This document shows, one piece after another, positions 26,642 to 34,759 of a DNA stretch of 52,535 nt (position 1 is the first letter of the stretch; each line of letters begins with the position of its first letter). Origin of the DNA: Planctomycetota bacterium. GTDB lineage: Bacteria > Planctomycetota > J058. Location: NCBI GenBank assembly GCA_003695705.1, contig RFHU01000152.1:1-52535 (forward strand), given 5' to 3'. The position numbers were made by a program, and so were the translations under genes. Under the pieces are notes generated by a model. It did not search any database, was not told the DNA's origin, and saw only the letters and a program-made list of their open reading frames with translations.

Positions 26642-27667
26642 TCACTTCGCTGGCCCGCTCCTTCCCGACCGGCCTTGGGCCGTGGCGCCCCGGGGCCCTG
26701 GGATCGGGCGGCGGTAGAGGCCGGGCTCGAGTTCCTCGAGCCCGGCGCGCTCCGCGCTTGCCCGGACCTGCGCACGGGCCGTTCGGGCGCGGTCCTCGCG
26801 GAAGCGATCGGCCACCGAGAGGAGGGCGCCCGGCGCGAGGGCGCCCGCAAGATGGGCAAAGGCCCGCTCCGCGTCGGCGCCGCGGAGCAGGCCACCGAGG
26901 AGCCCGTGGCAGAGGACCGCGTCGAAGGCACCCGGCAGGGGCCCCGCGCGCAGGTCGTGGACCACGAAGCGCACACAAGCGCCTGCGAGGTCTTCCGCGT
27001 GCGCACGACGGAAGGAGGCCAAGGCCGCCGAGGCCGCGGGGTCGTGCGGGCGAACGCCACGTTCGGCCATGAGTCGCTCGAGAGGCCAGGGCGTGCTGCC
27101 TACCACCTCGAGGGAACGGTGCGCGCCGAGCGCCGCAGCGAACTCCCAGGTTCCCTCTCCCGTGGCGCAGCCGACGTCCCATGCGCGCAGCCGGCGCCGC
27201 CCCGCGAGCGCCTCGACCAGGCGGGCGAGGCGATCGGGGTAGCGACCCAGCGCGGCGCCCCAGCGCGGCGGCGCGTAGAGGGCGAAGAGCAGCTCGTGGG
27301 CAGCCTCCGGCTCGTCGAGGGCGGCGAGCGCCTCGCTGGGGAACCGGTGGACGCCCAGCGGGGGGAGCCAGGCGCGGGCATCGACCCAGCTCCGGGCGTG
27401 GGCCAGGGCGCCGCGCTCGAGGCGGACCCCGAGCTCCTCGAGGGCCGGTCCGAACCAGGCGCGCAGGGCCTCGTAGACGTCCTCGCGCCAGGTGCCGAAG
27501 GGGAGCCAGGCCTCGAGGCGCCGGTGAATGCCCGGCGTCCGGGGCGAGGGGCCCGCGCGGAGGAGGCGCAGAGGGCCGTGACGGCGCAGGGCCTCCTCTC
27601 GGGCGCGCCACCAGGCCACGCGCTCGCCAAGCTCAGGCGCCCGATGCGCGGGCAGCCAGAGGGTCAC
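26642..27667 (-). CDS. class I SAM-dependent methyltransferase
   Basis: The 341-residue protein has a helical N-terminal half (1-150) and a C-terminal Rossmann methyltransferase domain. Motif I is DVGCATGEGTWE (164-175), the acidic strand is LEVVGST, and the post-motif reads FDAVLCHGLLGGLL. The motif and the helical N-terminus are reminiscent of CheR-type and small-molecule methyltransferases. The order of motifs excludes a beta-class DNA enzyme. Its GTG start overlaps the stop of the glycosyltransferase gene by 4 nt (GTGA), so it is the third gene of the kdsA operon, and a role in envelope glycan or lipid modification is likely by context. Confidence 0.78.
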   Translation of the reverse strand: MTLWLPAHRAPELGERVAWWRAREEALRRHGPLRLLRAGPSPRTPGIHRRLEAWLPFGTWREDVYEALRAWFGPALEELGVRLERGALAHARSWVDARAWLPPLGVHRFPSEALAALDEPEAAHELLFALYAPPRWGAALGRYPDRLARLVEALAGRRRLRAWDVGCATGEGTWEFAAALGAHRSLEVVGSTPWPLERLMAERGVRPHDPAASAALASFRRAHAEDLAGACVRFVVHDLRAGPLPGAFDAVLCHGLLGGLLRGADAERAFAHLAGALAPGALLSVADRFREDRARTARAQVRASAERAGLEELEPGLYRRPIPGPRGATAQGRSGRSGPAK

Positions 27668-28464
27668 GAAAGGCCGTAGCGGGCGATGGAGTAGAGGATC
27701 TTGGCGCCCGCCTGGACGGTCCCCCGGAGGGTGCCGGTGATCTTCGAGGTCCCGATGCGCGCGCGGTAGCGAACGGGGACTTCGCGGCAGCGCAGGCCGC
27801 GGCGGGCGGCCTTGACCTGCAGCTCCACCGTCCAGCCGAAGCCGCGATCGACCATGCCGACGCGCTCGAGGGCCTCCCAGCGGACCGCGCGGAAGGGGCC
27901 AAGGTCGGTGTAAACCGCTCCCCAGAGGAGGCGGATCAAGCGCACGGCGAGGGCGTTGCCGTAGCGAGCCTGGGGGAGCAGGGCGCGGCGGGCTTCGGGA
28001 AGGATCGCGCGCGAGCCCACGACCAAATCCGCTTCGCCCGCCAGGACGGGACCCACCACCGCCGGCAGTTCCTCGGGGTAGTCGGAGAAGTCGGCGTCGA
28101 GGAAGCACACGACCTCGGGCGGCCCGCCCGGGAGGCGGCGGCAGGCCTGCAGGGCCCGCAGGCAGGCGGCGCCGTATCCGCGCCGCGGCTCGTAGACGAC
28201 CCAGGCTCCGCGCCGCGCCGCCTCGCGGGCGGTGGCGTCGCGCGACCCGTTGTCGGCGACCACGATCCAGCGGACGTGCGCGCGCGGCAGCGCGTCGAGG
28301 ACCTTGCCGATGGCGGCGGCCTCATCCAGGGCCGGGATGACGACGGCCACCGGCGGGGCCTCGGGGGCGACGAGGCCGGGCGCCCTCAGGGCGCTGGAGG
28401 CTGGGGGCGCCGCCGCGCTCGGCGCTCCCTCCGCCGGAGGGGCGTCGTCGGCGTTCCGCGGCAC
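27664..28464 (-). CDS. family 2 glycosyltransferase
   Basis: The protein (266 residues from this start) is a GT-A family 2 enzyme resembling the dolichyl/polyprenyl-phosphate sugar transferases: VAVVIPALDEA, then ADNGSRDAT, CFLDADFSDYPEEL (the DxD-type metal site), GSRA and GFGWTVELQVKAARRG with VPVRYRARIGTSKITGT. No membrane helices are obvious, so it is probably a peripheral enzyme making a lipid-linked sugar. The start is uncertain. GTG 28464 is used here. A TTG at 28578 would overlap the kdsA stop (TTGA) and add 38 residues, and a GTG at 28350 would begin directly at VAVVIPAL. Third-position GC stays high through the extension, so the longer form cannot be ruled out. Confidence 0.8.
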   Translation of the reverse strand: MPRNADDAPPAEGAPSAAAPPASSALRAPGLVAPEAPPVAVVIPALDEAAAIGKVLDALPRAHVRWIVVADNGSRDATAREAARRGAWVVYEPRRGYGAACLRALQACRRLPGGPPEVVCFLDADFSDYPEELPAVVGPVLAGEADLVVGSRAILPEARRALLPQARYGNALAVRLIRLLWGAVYTDLGPFRAVRWEALERVGMVDRGFGWTVELQVKAARRGLRCREVPVRYRARIGTSKITGTLRGTVQAGAKILYSIARYGLS

Positions 28465-28574
28465 AGGAATCGATCGCCGCCGCCCCCCGTCGGCACCGTG
28501 GGCTGCGTCGCCCCGCTTGGGTCCGCGGGCGGGTTCGTCCGCCGGCGCGTGGTTCCGCTCCGCCGGCGCCGCGC

Positions 28575-29387
28575 TCAAGGCACCAGCGCGTGGATGGCAA
28601 CGAGGGTCTGCAGCAAGGGGCCGAGTTCGTCGAGGGAGAGCATGTTCTCCGCGTCCGACGGGGAGCGAGACGGATCCTCGTGCACTTCGGCGAAGACCCC
28701 GTCCACCCCGGCCGCGACGGCGGCGCGCGCGAGGTGCGGGATGAACTCGCGCTGGCCCCCGGTGCGATCGCCGCGGCCGCCGGGAAGCTGCAGCGAGTGG
28801 GTGGCGTCGAAGACGACGGGCGCACCGAGGCCACGCAGGATGGGCAGCGCGCGCAGGTCGCTGACCAGGTTGTTGTAGCCAAAGCAGCAGCCGCGCTCGG
28901 TGAGGAGCACGTGCTCGGCTCCGGCGGCGCGGGCCTTGCCGAGGGGACCCTTCATGTCCCAGGGCGCAAGGAACTGGCCCTTCTTGATGTTCACGGCCCT
29001 GCCCGTCCGCGCGGCGGCCACGATGAGGTCGGTCTGCCGGCAGAGGAAAGCGGGAATCTGGAGGACATCCACGACCTCGGCGACGGGGGCGCACTGCTCG
29101 GGCAGGTGTACGTCGGTGAGCACAGGGACGCCGAGGGCGTCCTTGACGGCGGCCAGGATCTCGAGCCCCGCCTGGAGGCCGGGCCCGCGGTAGGCGTCGT
29201 GGGACGAGCGGTTCGCCTTGTCGAAGGACGCCTTGAAGACGTAGGGCACTTCGAGCTCGCGGCACACAGCCTGGGCGCGCTCGCCGATGCGCAGGGCGAG
29301 GTCGCGCTCCTCGAGCACGCAGGGCCCCGCGATGAGGAACAGCGGGCCCCCGCCCAGGATGGCCCCGTCAAGCTCAATCGGTTTCAT
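28575..29387 (-). CDS. kdsA: 3-deoxy-D-manno-octulosonate 8-phosphate (Kdo8P) synthase
   Basis: The 270-residue protein condenses phosphoenolpyruvate with arabinose 5-phosphate to Kdo8P, the first committed step to the Kdo of lipopolysaccharide. Family motifs are all present: FKASFDKANRSS (51-62), RGPGL, LQIPAFLCRQTDL, GQFLAPWDM, RGCCFGYNNLVSD and FDATHSLQLPGG. C23 in IAGPCVLE, with H197, E234 and D245, fits the metal-dependent class; the E. coli enzyme has Asn at the Cys position. It heads an operon with a glycosyltransferase and a methyltransferase. A -10-like TATGGT lies at 29409-29414 on the minus strand. Its presence implies an outer membrane with Kdo-containing glycolipid. Confidence 0.95.
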   Translation of the reverse strand: MKPIELDGAILGGGPLFLIAGPCVLEERDLALRIGERAQAVCRELEVPYVFKASFDKANRSSHDAYRGPGLQAGLEILAAVKDALGVPVLTDVHLPEQCAPVAEVVDVLQIPAFLCRQTDLIVAAARTGRAVNIKKGQFLAPWDMKGPLGKARAAGAEHVLLTERGCCFGYNNLVSDLRALPILRGLGAPVVFDATHSLQLPGGRGDRTGGQREFIPHLARAAVAAGVDGVFAEVHEDPSRSPSDAENMLSLDELGPLLQTLVAIHALVP

Positions 29388-29448
29388 GGCTTAGCTCCGC
29401 GCCATGGAACCATACCAGCCGCGCGGGGGTTGCCGTGACGCGCGGGTG

Positions 29449-29454
29449 TAGAAT
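29449..29454 (+). promoter_or_regulatory. -10 box (TAGAAT) of the HEAT/VWA gene
   Basis: TAGAAT, preceded by TG (TGTAGAAT), ends 23 nt before the ATG at 29478. The predicted leader contains GGAGGAG at 29468-29474, an excellent Shine-Dalgarno site. Confidence 0.5.
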
Positions 29455-29477
29455 CCGCGATCCCCCCGGAGGAGCTC

Positions 29478-30962
29478 ATGACCGCACGGAGCTTGGTCGT
29501 CTGCTGCATCCTTTCCCTCGCGCTGGCTCCTGCCCCGGCGCAGGCCAAGAGCAAAGCCGTCAAACGCCTGCAGGCGCTGGCCCAGCAGCTCGCGGGCGTT
29601 CGCGAGTTCCTCCCCCCCGACGAGCCCCGCATGGAGGCGCTGGCGAAGGCCATCGAAGAGGTCGGGGCCCAGGACGACGCCGAGGCCGCCAAGACCCTCC
29701 TCGCCTTGCTCCGCTTTCCCTGCAAGAGCGCGAGCGTGGAGGTGGTCCTCAGCGAAGGCGCCGCCGACGCGCTCGCGTCGATGGAGTCGCCCGCCGCCCA
29801 CGACGTGGTGCGCACCGCCCTGCGCAAAGGGAAGAAGGACCCCGAGACGGCGGCCTCCTTGAGCGAGATCGTGGGGGCTTGGCCCGAGCCCGCCTCCGGG
29901 AAGGTCTTGGGCGAACTCGTCCGCTCGAAGAACCCGGCGGTGGTCATCGCCGGCGCGCGCGGTCTGGCCAAGCTTCGCCAAAAGGAGGGCCTCGAAGACT
30001 TGGTCGAGGCCTTCGGCCCCTGGCAGGAGCGCGGCGGCGAACCGATCAACGCCATCGGCGAGGCCCTCTACGAGATCACCGGCCTCGCTCTGCGCAGCGG
30101 CGAGGACTGGAAGAAGTGGTGGAGGGAGTCGGGCAAGACCTGGGACCCTTCCCAACGCAAGGCATCCGGAGACGGCGCCACCTCGGAGCGCCCCAAGCAC
30201 TTCCAGAAGAAGACCCCGCCCTCGATGTTCGAAGGGCTCCCGGTCAGCTCCAAGAAGGTGATCATCATCATGGACGTCTCGGGGAGCATGCACATCCGCC
30301 AGTACGTCCGGGAAGAAGTCGAAGAGGCCGAACGGGGCGCGCGCGAGGGGACGGGGACCAGCCTGGCCGGCTCGGGGGACCGCCCCCCCAAGCTGAACTT
30401 CGACCCCACCAAGGACGGCTACAAGAAGAAGCCCTGCACCTTCTCGCAGTGCCCCGGAGCCCGCGGGACGGGGCCCGAGTGCCCGAGCGACGAGAACCTG
30501 CCGCTCTGGTTCTCCCGCATGAAGCGCCTCTCCCGCGCGGCCCAGCGCCTGGTCGACGCCTTCTCGCCCGACACCGAGTTCCAGATGATCGCCTTCTCCA
30601 CCGAAGCCCGCACCTGGAAGGGGAAGAAGCTGGTGCGCGCCACCGCAAGCAACAAGGAGAAGGCGAAGAAGTGGCTGGCCGGCCTGCAGGCAGGCGGCTT
30701 CACGAACACGATGAAGGCCATGGAGCTCGCCTTCACCATTCCCGGCGCCGACACCCTGATCTTCGTGACCGACGGGGCCCCCACCAACCCCGCCGGGCGC
30801 CCCTACCCTCCGGAACGCTGGCGCGAACTCCTCGACAAGATCAAGCGCCTCAACAAGCGCAAGAAGTGGCGCATCGACGTGGTGGCCATCGCCGAGGGGC
30901 ACACGGACTTCGCCACCAGCCTGGCCGAGGAGAACGGCGGCAGCTACACCGTCGTGGACTGA
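29478..30962 (+). CDS. secreted protein with HEAT-like repeats and a von Willebrand A domain
   Basis: The 494-residue protein has a classical signal peptide (1-23, cleavage near AQAK). Helical repeats (about 45-205, e.g. SKNPAVVIAGARGLAKL) read like HEAT units. A von Willebrand A domain runs from about 258 to the end. Its metal-ion adhesion site is complete: DVSGSM (266-271), a later Thr in GGFTNTM, and TDGAPT. An insertion of about 90 residues with a C-x5-C-x9-C pattern (FSQC, GPEC) lies between the first and second VWA elements. VWA domains bind protein partners through a divalent cation; here the site is exported. The strong GGAGGAG site fixes the start. The partner is unknown. Confidence 0.82.
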   Translation: MTARSLVVCCILSLALAPAPAQAKSKAVKRLQALAQQLAGVREFLPPDEPRMEALAKAIEEVGAQDDAEAAKTLLALLRFPCKSASVEVVLSEGAADALASMESPAAHDVVRTALRKGKKDPETAASLSEIVGAWPEPASGKVLGELVRSKNPAVVIAGARGLAKLRQKEGLEDLVEAFGPWQERGGEPINAIGEALYEITGLALRSGEDWKKWWRESGKTWDPSQRKASGDGATSERPKHFQKKTPPSMFEGLPVSSKKVIIIMDVSGSMHIRQYVREEVEEAERGAREGTGTSLAGSGDRPPKLNFDPTKDGYKKKPCTFSQCPGARGTGPECPSDENLPLWFSRMKRLSRAAQRLVDAFSPDTEFQMIAFSTEARTWKGKKLVRATASNKEKAKKWLAGLQAGGFTNTMKAMELAFTIPGADTLIFVTDGAPTNPAGRPYPPERWRELLDKIKRLNKRKKWRIDVVAIAEGHTDFATSLAEENGGSYTVVD

Positions 30963-31072
30963 CGCGCCTTCGGGGTCGCCACCCCCCGAGCGGAAGCGAA
31001 TCCGACCGCGGGGTCGCCCGGCGAGCCCGACCGCTGCGGCGCCGGGCGAGGAGGTGCGCGCAGCGCCCGCGA

Positions 31073-31123
31073 GTGGCGGCGTCTCCGGGGCGGACGCTGC
31101 CCGGGGGTCCTGGGCGCCGCCAC
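31073..31123. terminator. inverted repeat between convergent genes
   Basis: A perfect 9-bp outer stem (GTGGCGGCG / CGCCGCCAC) encloses an inner CCGGG / CCCGG stem. It lies in the 204-bp gap between the convergent VWA and permease genes. Confidence 0.5.
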
Positions 31124-31166
31124 GGCACGACCGCGCCGCTCTCCTCCTCGCGTGGTTGGAGGGACG

Positions 31167-32267
31167 TTACGCCTCTCCCTTGCGCCGGGGGGACGCCTCT
31201 TCGCCGGCCTCGCCCTCGCAGCACCGGGAGCCGGCGCCGCTCGGTCCGTAGCGGGCCACGAGGGCGAAGAACAGCCCGCCCAGCCCCACGGTCGCCAGGA
31301 CCAGGAGCCAGTGGGCCGCCGTCTGCGGAACGATGAGCAGGGCGCCGACGAACTGCGCGACAATGGAGCAGAGCAGGAGGCGCACGACGAAATCGCGGGA
31401 GCGGCGCGCCACGAGGAGGGCGCCGAGGGGAGCGCCCACGACGACCACGGGGACGCAGCAGTACCAGTAGTCCCAGGCGAGCGCGTCCACGGGGCCGAGG
31501 ACGCGCTCCGCCAGGCTCACCCGCCAGAGAACGCCGACGAGCGCGTTCCCTCCCATGAGCACGACCGACGTCGGGGTCGCTACCTTCTCGCACACCCCGA
31601 AGCCCAGCGTGAGCAGCGAGAAGGTGACGATGTCCAGTCCGCTGCCCGTGAGGCCGCTCACGCAGCCCCCCAGGAAGCCCGCGCCGAGGAGGAGGAGCAC
31701 CGCGCGCGGGCCGGGATCGTGGATGCGCAGGTGGGGGGCCCGCTCCCGGTGCCGGCGCGACCACCAGAGCACGCCGCCGAAGGCAAGCCAGAGGGAGACG
31801 AAGAACAGTTTGACCGCGGGGGGCGAGACGCGCGACGAGAGGAGGACGAGTCCCGCCCCCACGCCCAGCGCCCCGCCGAGGCTCGACCAGAGAAGCGCAC
31901 GGGTCTCGACGGGAATGCGCGTGCGGACGATGGTCCAGGCCGCGGCGAGCATGCCCACGCTTTGGACGAGCAGGCTGAAGTCGCGGGCGAGGCCCGGGGG
32001 GAGCCCGAAGAGCAGGGTCATGACGGGGAAGGCCACCGCGCCGCCGCCCTCGCTCGTGGACCCGGCCACGAGCGAGCCGAAGACCATGGTCAGGCTCAAG
32101 GGCCACCCCTCGGCGAAGAGCGACGGGCCGAAGCGATCGCTGGCGCTGAGGGCGGCGAAGCCCGTCCAGGCGACGAGCAGCGCCTGGACCGCGGGGTGCA
32201 CGATGGCTCGGCGCCAGGAGAGCGCACCTCCACCTCCCGCCCCGCTCGGCTTCCTGCTTCCCCGCAT
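31167..32267 (-). CDS. TauE/SafE (TSUP) family membrane permease
   Basis: The 366-residue protein has about eight to nine hydrophobic segments and the family's paired motifs: GSLVAGSTSEGGGAVAFPVM near 64-83 and GGCVSGLTGSGLDIVTFSLL near 196-215. These two pseudo-symmetric repeats form the transport core. Members export sulfite, sulfoacetate and other sulfur or carbon anions, or import taurine; nothing beside it identifies the substrate. The ATG (MRGSRK) starts just before a basic N-terminus. A long upstream in-frame extension is arginine/proline-rich and was rejected. It ends facing the VWA gene. Confidence 0.85.
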   Translation of the reverse strand: MRGSRKPSGAGGGGALSWRRAIVHPAVQALLVAWTGFAALSASDRFGPSLFAEGWPLSLTMVFGSLVAGSTSEGGGAVAFPVMTLLFGLPPGLARDFSLLVQSVGMLAAAWTIVRTRIPVETRALLWSSLGGALGVGAGLVLLSSRVSPPAVKLFFVSLWLAFGGVLWWSRRHRERAPHLRIHDPGPRAVLLLLGAGFLGGCVSGLTGSGLDIVTFSLLTLGFGVCEKVATPTSVVLMGGNALVGVLWRVSLAERVLGPVDALAWDYWYCCVPVVVVGAPLGALLVARRSRDFVVRLLLCSIVAQFVGALLIVPQTAAHWLLVLATVGLGGLFFALVARYGPSGAGSRCCEGEAGEEASPRRKGEA

Positions 32268-32611
32268 GCTCGCCGCCTCGGCCCCCACTCCGCCCGAGCG
32301 GCGCGCAGGCCGCCCCCGTCCGGCCCGTCCGCCTACGGGACGCCTCGACCGGAGGCGCCGCGGCGCGCCCGGCCCACCTGTTAGCAAACTGGGGCGTGGT
32401 CGGGGCCTCTCGTCGGGCCCCTGCGGAGGTCCGCTTCCCGCGGGCTGGAAAACCGGCCAGCAGCCCGGCGAGACGAGGCTCGGCCGCGACCGCCGCGAGG
32501 GTGGCCTCGCCAAGGGTCGGCGCGCTCGCCGCCGTTCCGAACAGGGGCCGGCTTTCTCATGGCCTCGGCCGCGGGCGCCGCGTAGCGTCTCCGCCACCAA
32601 GAGGGGTACGA
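32268..32611. other. divergent intergenic region
   Basis: This 344-bp gap separates the divergent permease and membrane-anchored protein genes. I see no gene in it. A short AT-rich island (GTTAGCAAACT, near 32380-32390) is notable against the surrounding GC and could hold promoter elements. TAGCGT at 32583-32588 is a weak -10 candidate for the rightward gene. Confidence 0.4.
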
Positions 32612-33769
32612 ATGCAACGAACCGGCAAGCGCCGCTGGATCGGCTGCGGACTGGGGCTGGGAGTCGTCTTCCTCGGCGCCCTTGCGGTCCAACGAGGCGC
32701 GGAGAACGCGGTGGAGGAGCGCCTCGCGACGCTGAACGCCGAGCTGCGAGACTTTGCCGCGCGCCCGCAGGCTTCGCGCGTCCCCTGGGAGCCCGTCGTC
32801 GCCGGCAACGCCGTCCTCGACTACCAGGTCATCGAGTGGGCGCTCGCCCCGCGACCGGGCTGGGACGAGGAACCGCCCGCCCACCTGGCCCAAGGCTCCG
32901 TCCCCCGCGGAGGCGGCGAGGACGCGCTCCTCCTCCGCGAGCTCTACCGCCGCTTCCACCTCGGAGAGGAGGTCGCCCCGAGCGCCGAAGAGCTGAGGGC
33001 CCTGCGCCGACACCGCGGCCTCCTCGAGCGCGCGCGCCGCGCCCTGCGCCGCGAACGCTGCGACTGGCAGACGGATCCCGCCGACTTCCGCCCCCACGCC
33101 CGACCCCACCCCCCGGCCTACTTCGCCTTCGCCGGCCTGGTGGTGGCCGAAGCCCGAGCGCGCCCGGTCGACGCGCTGCCCCTCGGGACCCTGCTCGCCG
33201 CCGTGGGTCGGGACCTGGCGCGCTGCGACGAGCTCCTTGGCCTCCTCGCCGGAGCCGGTGTCCAGCGGGCGGGCTACCGGCTCCTGGTCGAAGCGGTCGC
33301 CTCGGGGAGCGCCTCCGACGAGGCGCTCGCCGAGGCCCTGGGCAAGCTGGAAGCCCTGCCGCCGCTCGGCCTCGAGCCCGCCGCCCGCGCCGAGCGCCTC
33401 GGGCAAGAGGCCATCCTGGCGGTCGGCTCGGGGAGGTGGCAGCGGACCGTCCGCCCCTCCACGGCGGTGTTCGAGGGCGCGCGTCCCCTCCGCTGGCCGG
33501 CGCCGCTCCTCGCCTGGGAGTGGAACTGCTACCGAGAGGCCCACCGCGACAGGCTGCAGGCCGCCCTCGCACCGGCCCCGGCTCGCGCGGAGGCGTTGTC
33601 CTCTGCGCGCGCGCGCCTCGACGCCCGCTGGTGCTACCTCGCCCGTCGGATCCTCCCCGACTTCGGCCACTGCGCGGACTCCCTCGACGCGCTCGCCACC
33701 GACCGCGCGCGCGCGCTCGCTACCCTCCGCGCAGCGCAGCGCCGAGAAGCCACACCGCCAGCCCGCTGA
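32612..33769 (+). CDS. membrane-anchored protein of unknown function
   Basis: I do not recognise a family for this 385-residue protein. A short basic N-terminus and one hydrophobic segment (about 9-26, IGCGLGLGVVFLGALAV) indicate a signal anchor. The rest is a helical, Leu/Ala/Arg-rich domain predicted to lie outside the cytoplasm, with scattered Cys and Trp (e.g. RERCDWQTDPADF). The ATG has AGAGGGG 6 nt upstream. It stands alone between a divergent permease and a convergent exported protein. The general look is that of proteins found beside planctomycete secretion or envelope genes, but this is only an impression. Confidence 0.7.
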   Translation: MQRTGKRRWIGCGLGLGVVFLGALAVQRGAENAVEERLATLNAELRDFAARPQASRVPWEPVVAGNAVLDYQVIEWALAPRPGWDEEPPAHLAQGSVPRGGGEDALLLRELYRRFHLGEEVAPSAEELRALRRHRGLLERARRALRRERCDWQTDPADFRPHARPHPPAYFAFAGLVVAEARARPVDALPLGTLLAAVGRDLARCDELLGLLAGAGVQRAGYRLLVEAVASGSASDEALAEALGKLEALPPLGLEPAARAERLGQEAILAVGSGRWQRTVRPSTAVFEGARPLRWPAPLLAWEWNCYREAHRDRLQAALAPAPARAEALSSARARLDARWCYLARRILPDFGHCADSLDALATDRARALATLRAAQRREATPPAR

Positions 33770-33808
33770 CCGCGCCGAAGAGCCGTCGCTCCTCTTGCCG
33801 CGTGCGTC

Positions 33809-33851
33809 GCGGCGCCGGGGGCCGAACCGGGGTCTCTGCGGTCGGCGCCGC
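33809..33851. terminator. inverted repeat between convergent genes
   Basis: A perfect 9-bp stem (GCGGCGCCG / CGGCGCCGC) with a 25-nt loop ends 2 bp before the stop of the leftward gene and fills half of the 84-bp convergent gap. Confidence 0.5.
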
Positions 33852-33853
33852 CC

Positions 33854-34558
33854 TCACGGGGTGCCGAGACCGCGCAGGGCGCCGGCAGCCCCGCCCGAGC
33901 CGCTGCCGCCCGGCGAAGGGGAGGGAGAGGGGGAGCCCGCGCCGCTTGCGAGGCGGCGCCAGGCGAAGTCGTAGCGGTCGTCGGCGTAGGGAGCGTGGAA
34001 CAACCTCCCGCCGTGGTAGAAGCGCATGCGCAGGGACCCCGTGCCGTCGCGCTCGTCGAAGACGGCCTCCGTATCGCGCTCGCCGAGGGAGGAGAAGAGA
34101 GGGGCCTTCTCGCGCAAGCGCAGCCGCGTCCCCCTTCGCTCCCAGTCCTCTGCGCCGAAGAAGATCGTTTGCCGGTGGACCTCGACGAAGTCACGTCCAT
34201 CGTCGAGGGTCGCGCGGACTCGCTCCAAGACGACCAGGACGTAGGTCTTGGCGCCCCCGTCGTAGCTGAGGCCCAGGGTTCCGCGCACGAGCTCCCAGGT
34301 CTCTCCGCTGTTGGGCGAAGGGATCTGCTTTGGAAGCCCTTGGTACTCTCCGAAGGCCACGGGCCGGTAGCCCGGGTCGTCGTAGAAGGTCTTGACGCGG
34401 GATGTCGAACCATCGAGGTGCCGCTCGAGCAAGTAGGCCGGCGCCCTCCGCGGAGGGGCAGCGCCGGACGACGTCGGCTGGGCCTGGGCGGACGCGGCGA
34501 GCATGGGCGAAGCGAAGAGCGCAAGGCAAACGGAGAAAAGGATCGGACGCCGGTGCAT
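33854..34558 (-). CDS. exported protein of unknown function
   Basis: The 234-residue protein has a clear signal peptide (MHRRPILFSVCLALFASPML, then ASAQA|Q near residue 26). A predicted beta-rich domain follows (about 40-205) and then a Ser/Pro/Gly-rich tail. No catalytic motif is recognised. The repeated Tyr/Phe/Arg pattern (YVLVVLERVRATLDDGRDF; LRMRFYHGGRLFHAPY) suggests an antiparallel sheet like a lipocalin or OmpA-type accessory domain, without firm evidence. A near-perfect AGGAGG lies 6-7 nt before the ATG. It follows the putative barrel protein gene by 201 bp on the same strand. Confidence 0.78.
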   Translation of the reverse strand: MHRRPILFSVCLALFASPMLAASAQAQPTSSGAAPPRRAPAYLLERHLDGSTSRVKTFYDDPGYRPVAFGEYQGLPKQIPSPNSGETWELVRGTLGLSYDGGAKTYVLVVLERVRATLDDGRDFVEVHRQTIFFGAEDWERRGTRLRLREKAPLFSSLGERDTEAVFDERDGTGSLRMRFYHGGRLFHAPYADDRYDFAWRRLASGAGSPSPSPSPGGSGSGGAAGALRGLGTP

Positions 34559-34759
34559 GGGAAACCTCCTGCGCCCCGACGGGAGCGAGGACCGTGCCGC
34601 CCCACCAAGCAAGACTTGGCGCGACGCGACCGACCCCACGCGGACGCCCCGCGCCCACGATGAACCGCATGCGAAACCACGGCGCCGCAGCCTGCCGTAC
34701 AGGGGGCAGCGCGCCTCGCCCTCGCCCGGGGGCGCACCGGCCCCCCGCGCCGCGACCGG

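Noticed and set aside
26371-27679. Rightward open frames opposite the SAM methyltransferase gene
   Set aside because: The translations are Arg/Gly/Pro-rich with no domain, while the leftward frame carries a clear class I motif (DVGCATGEG) and a GTGA overlap with its neighbour.
32268-32600. Extended N-terminus of the TauE-type permease
   Set aside because: The extension is Arg/Pro-rich, has no membrane or signal character, and the ATG at 32267 directly precedes a normal membrane-protein start.
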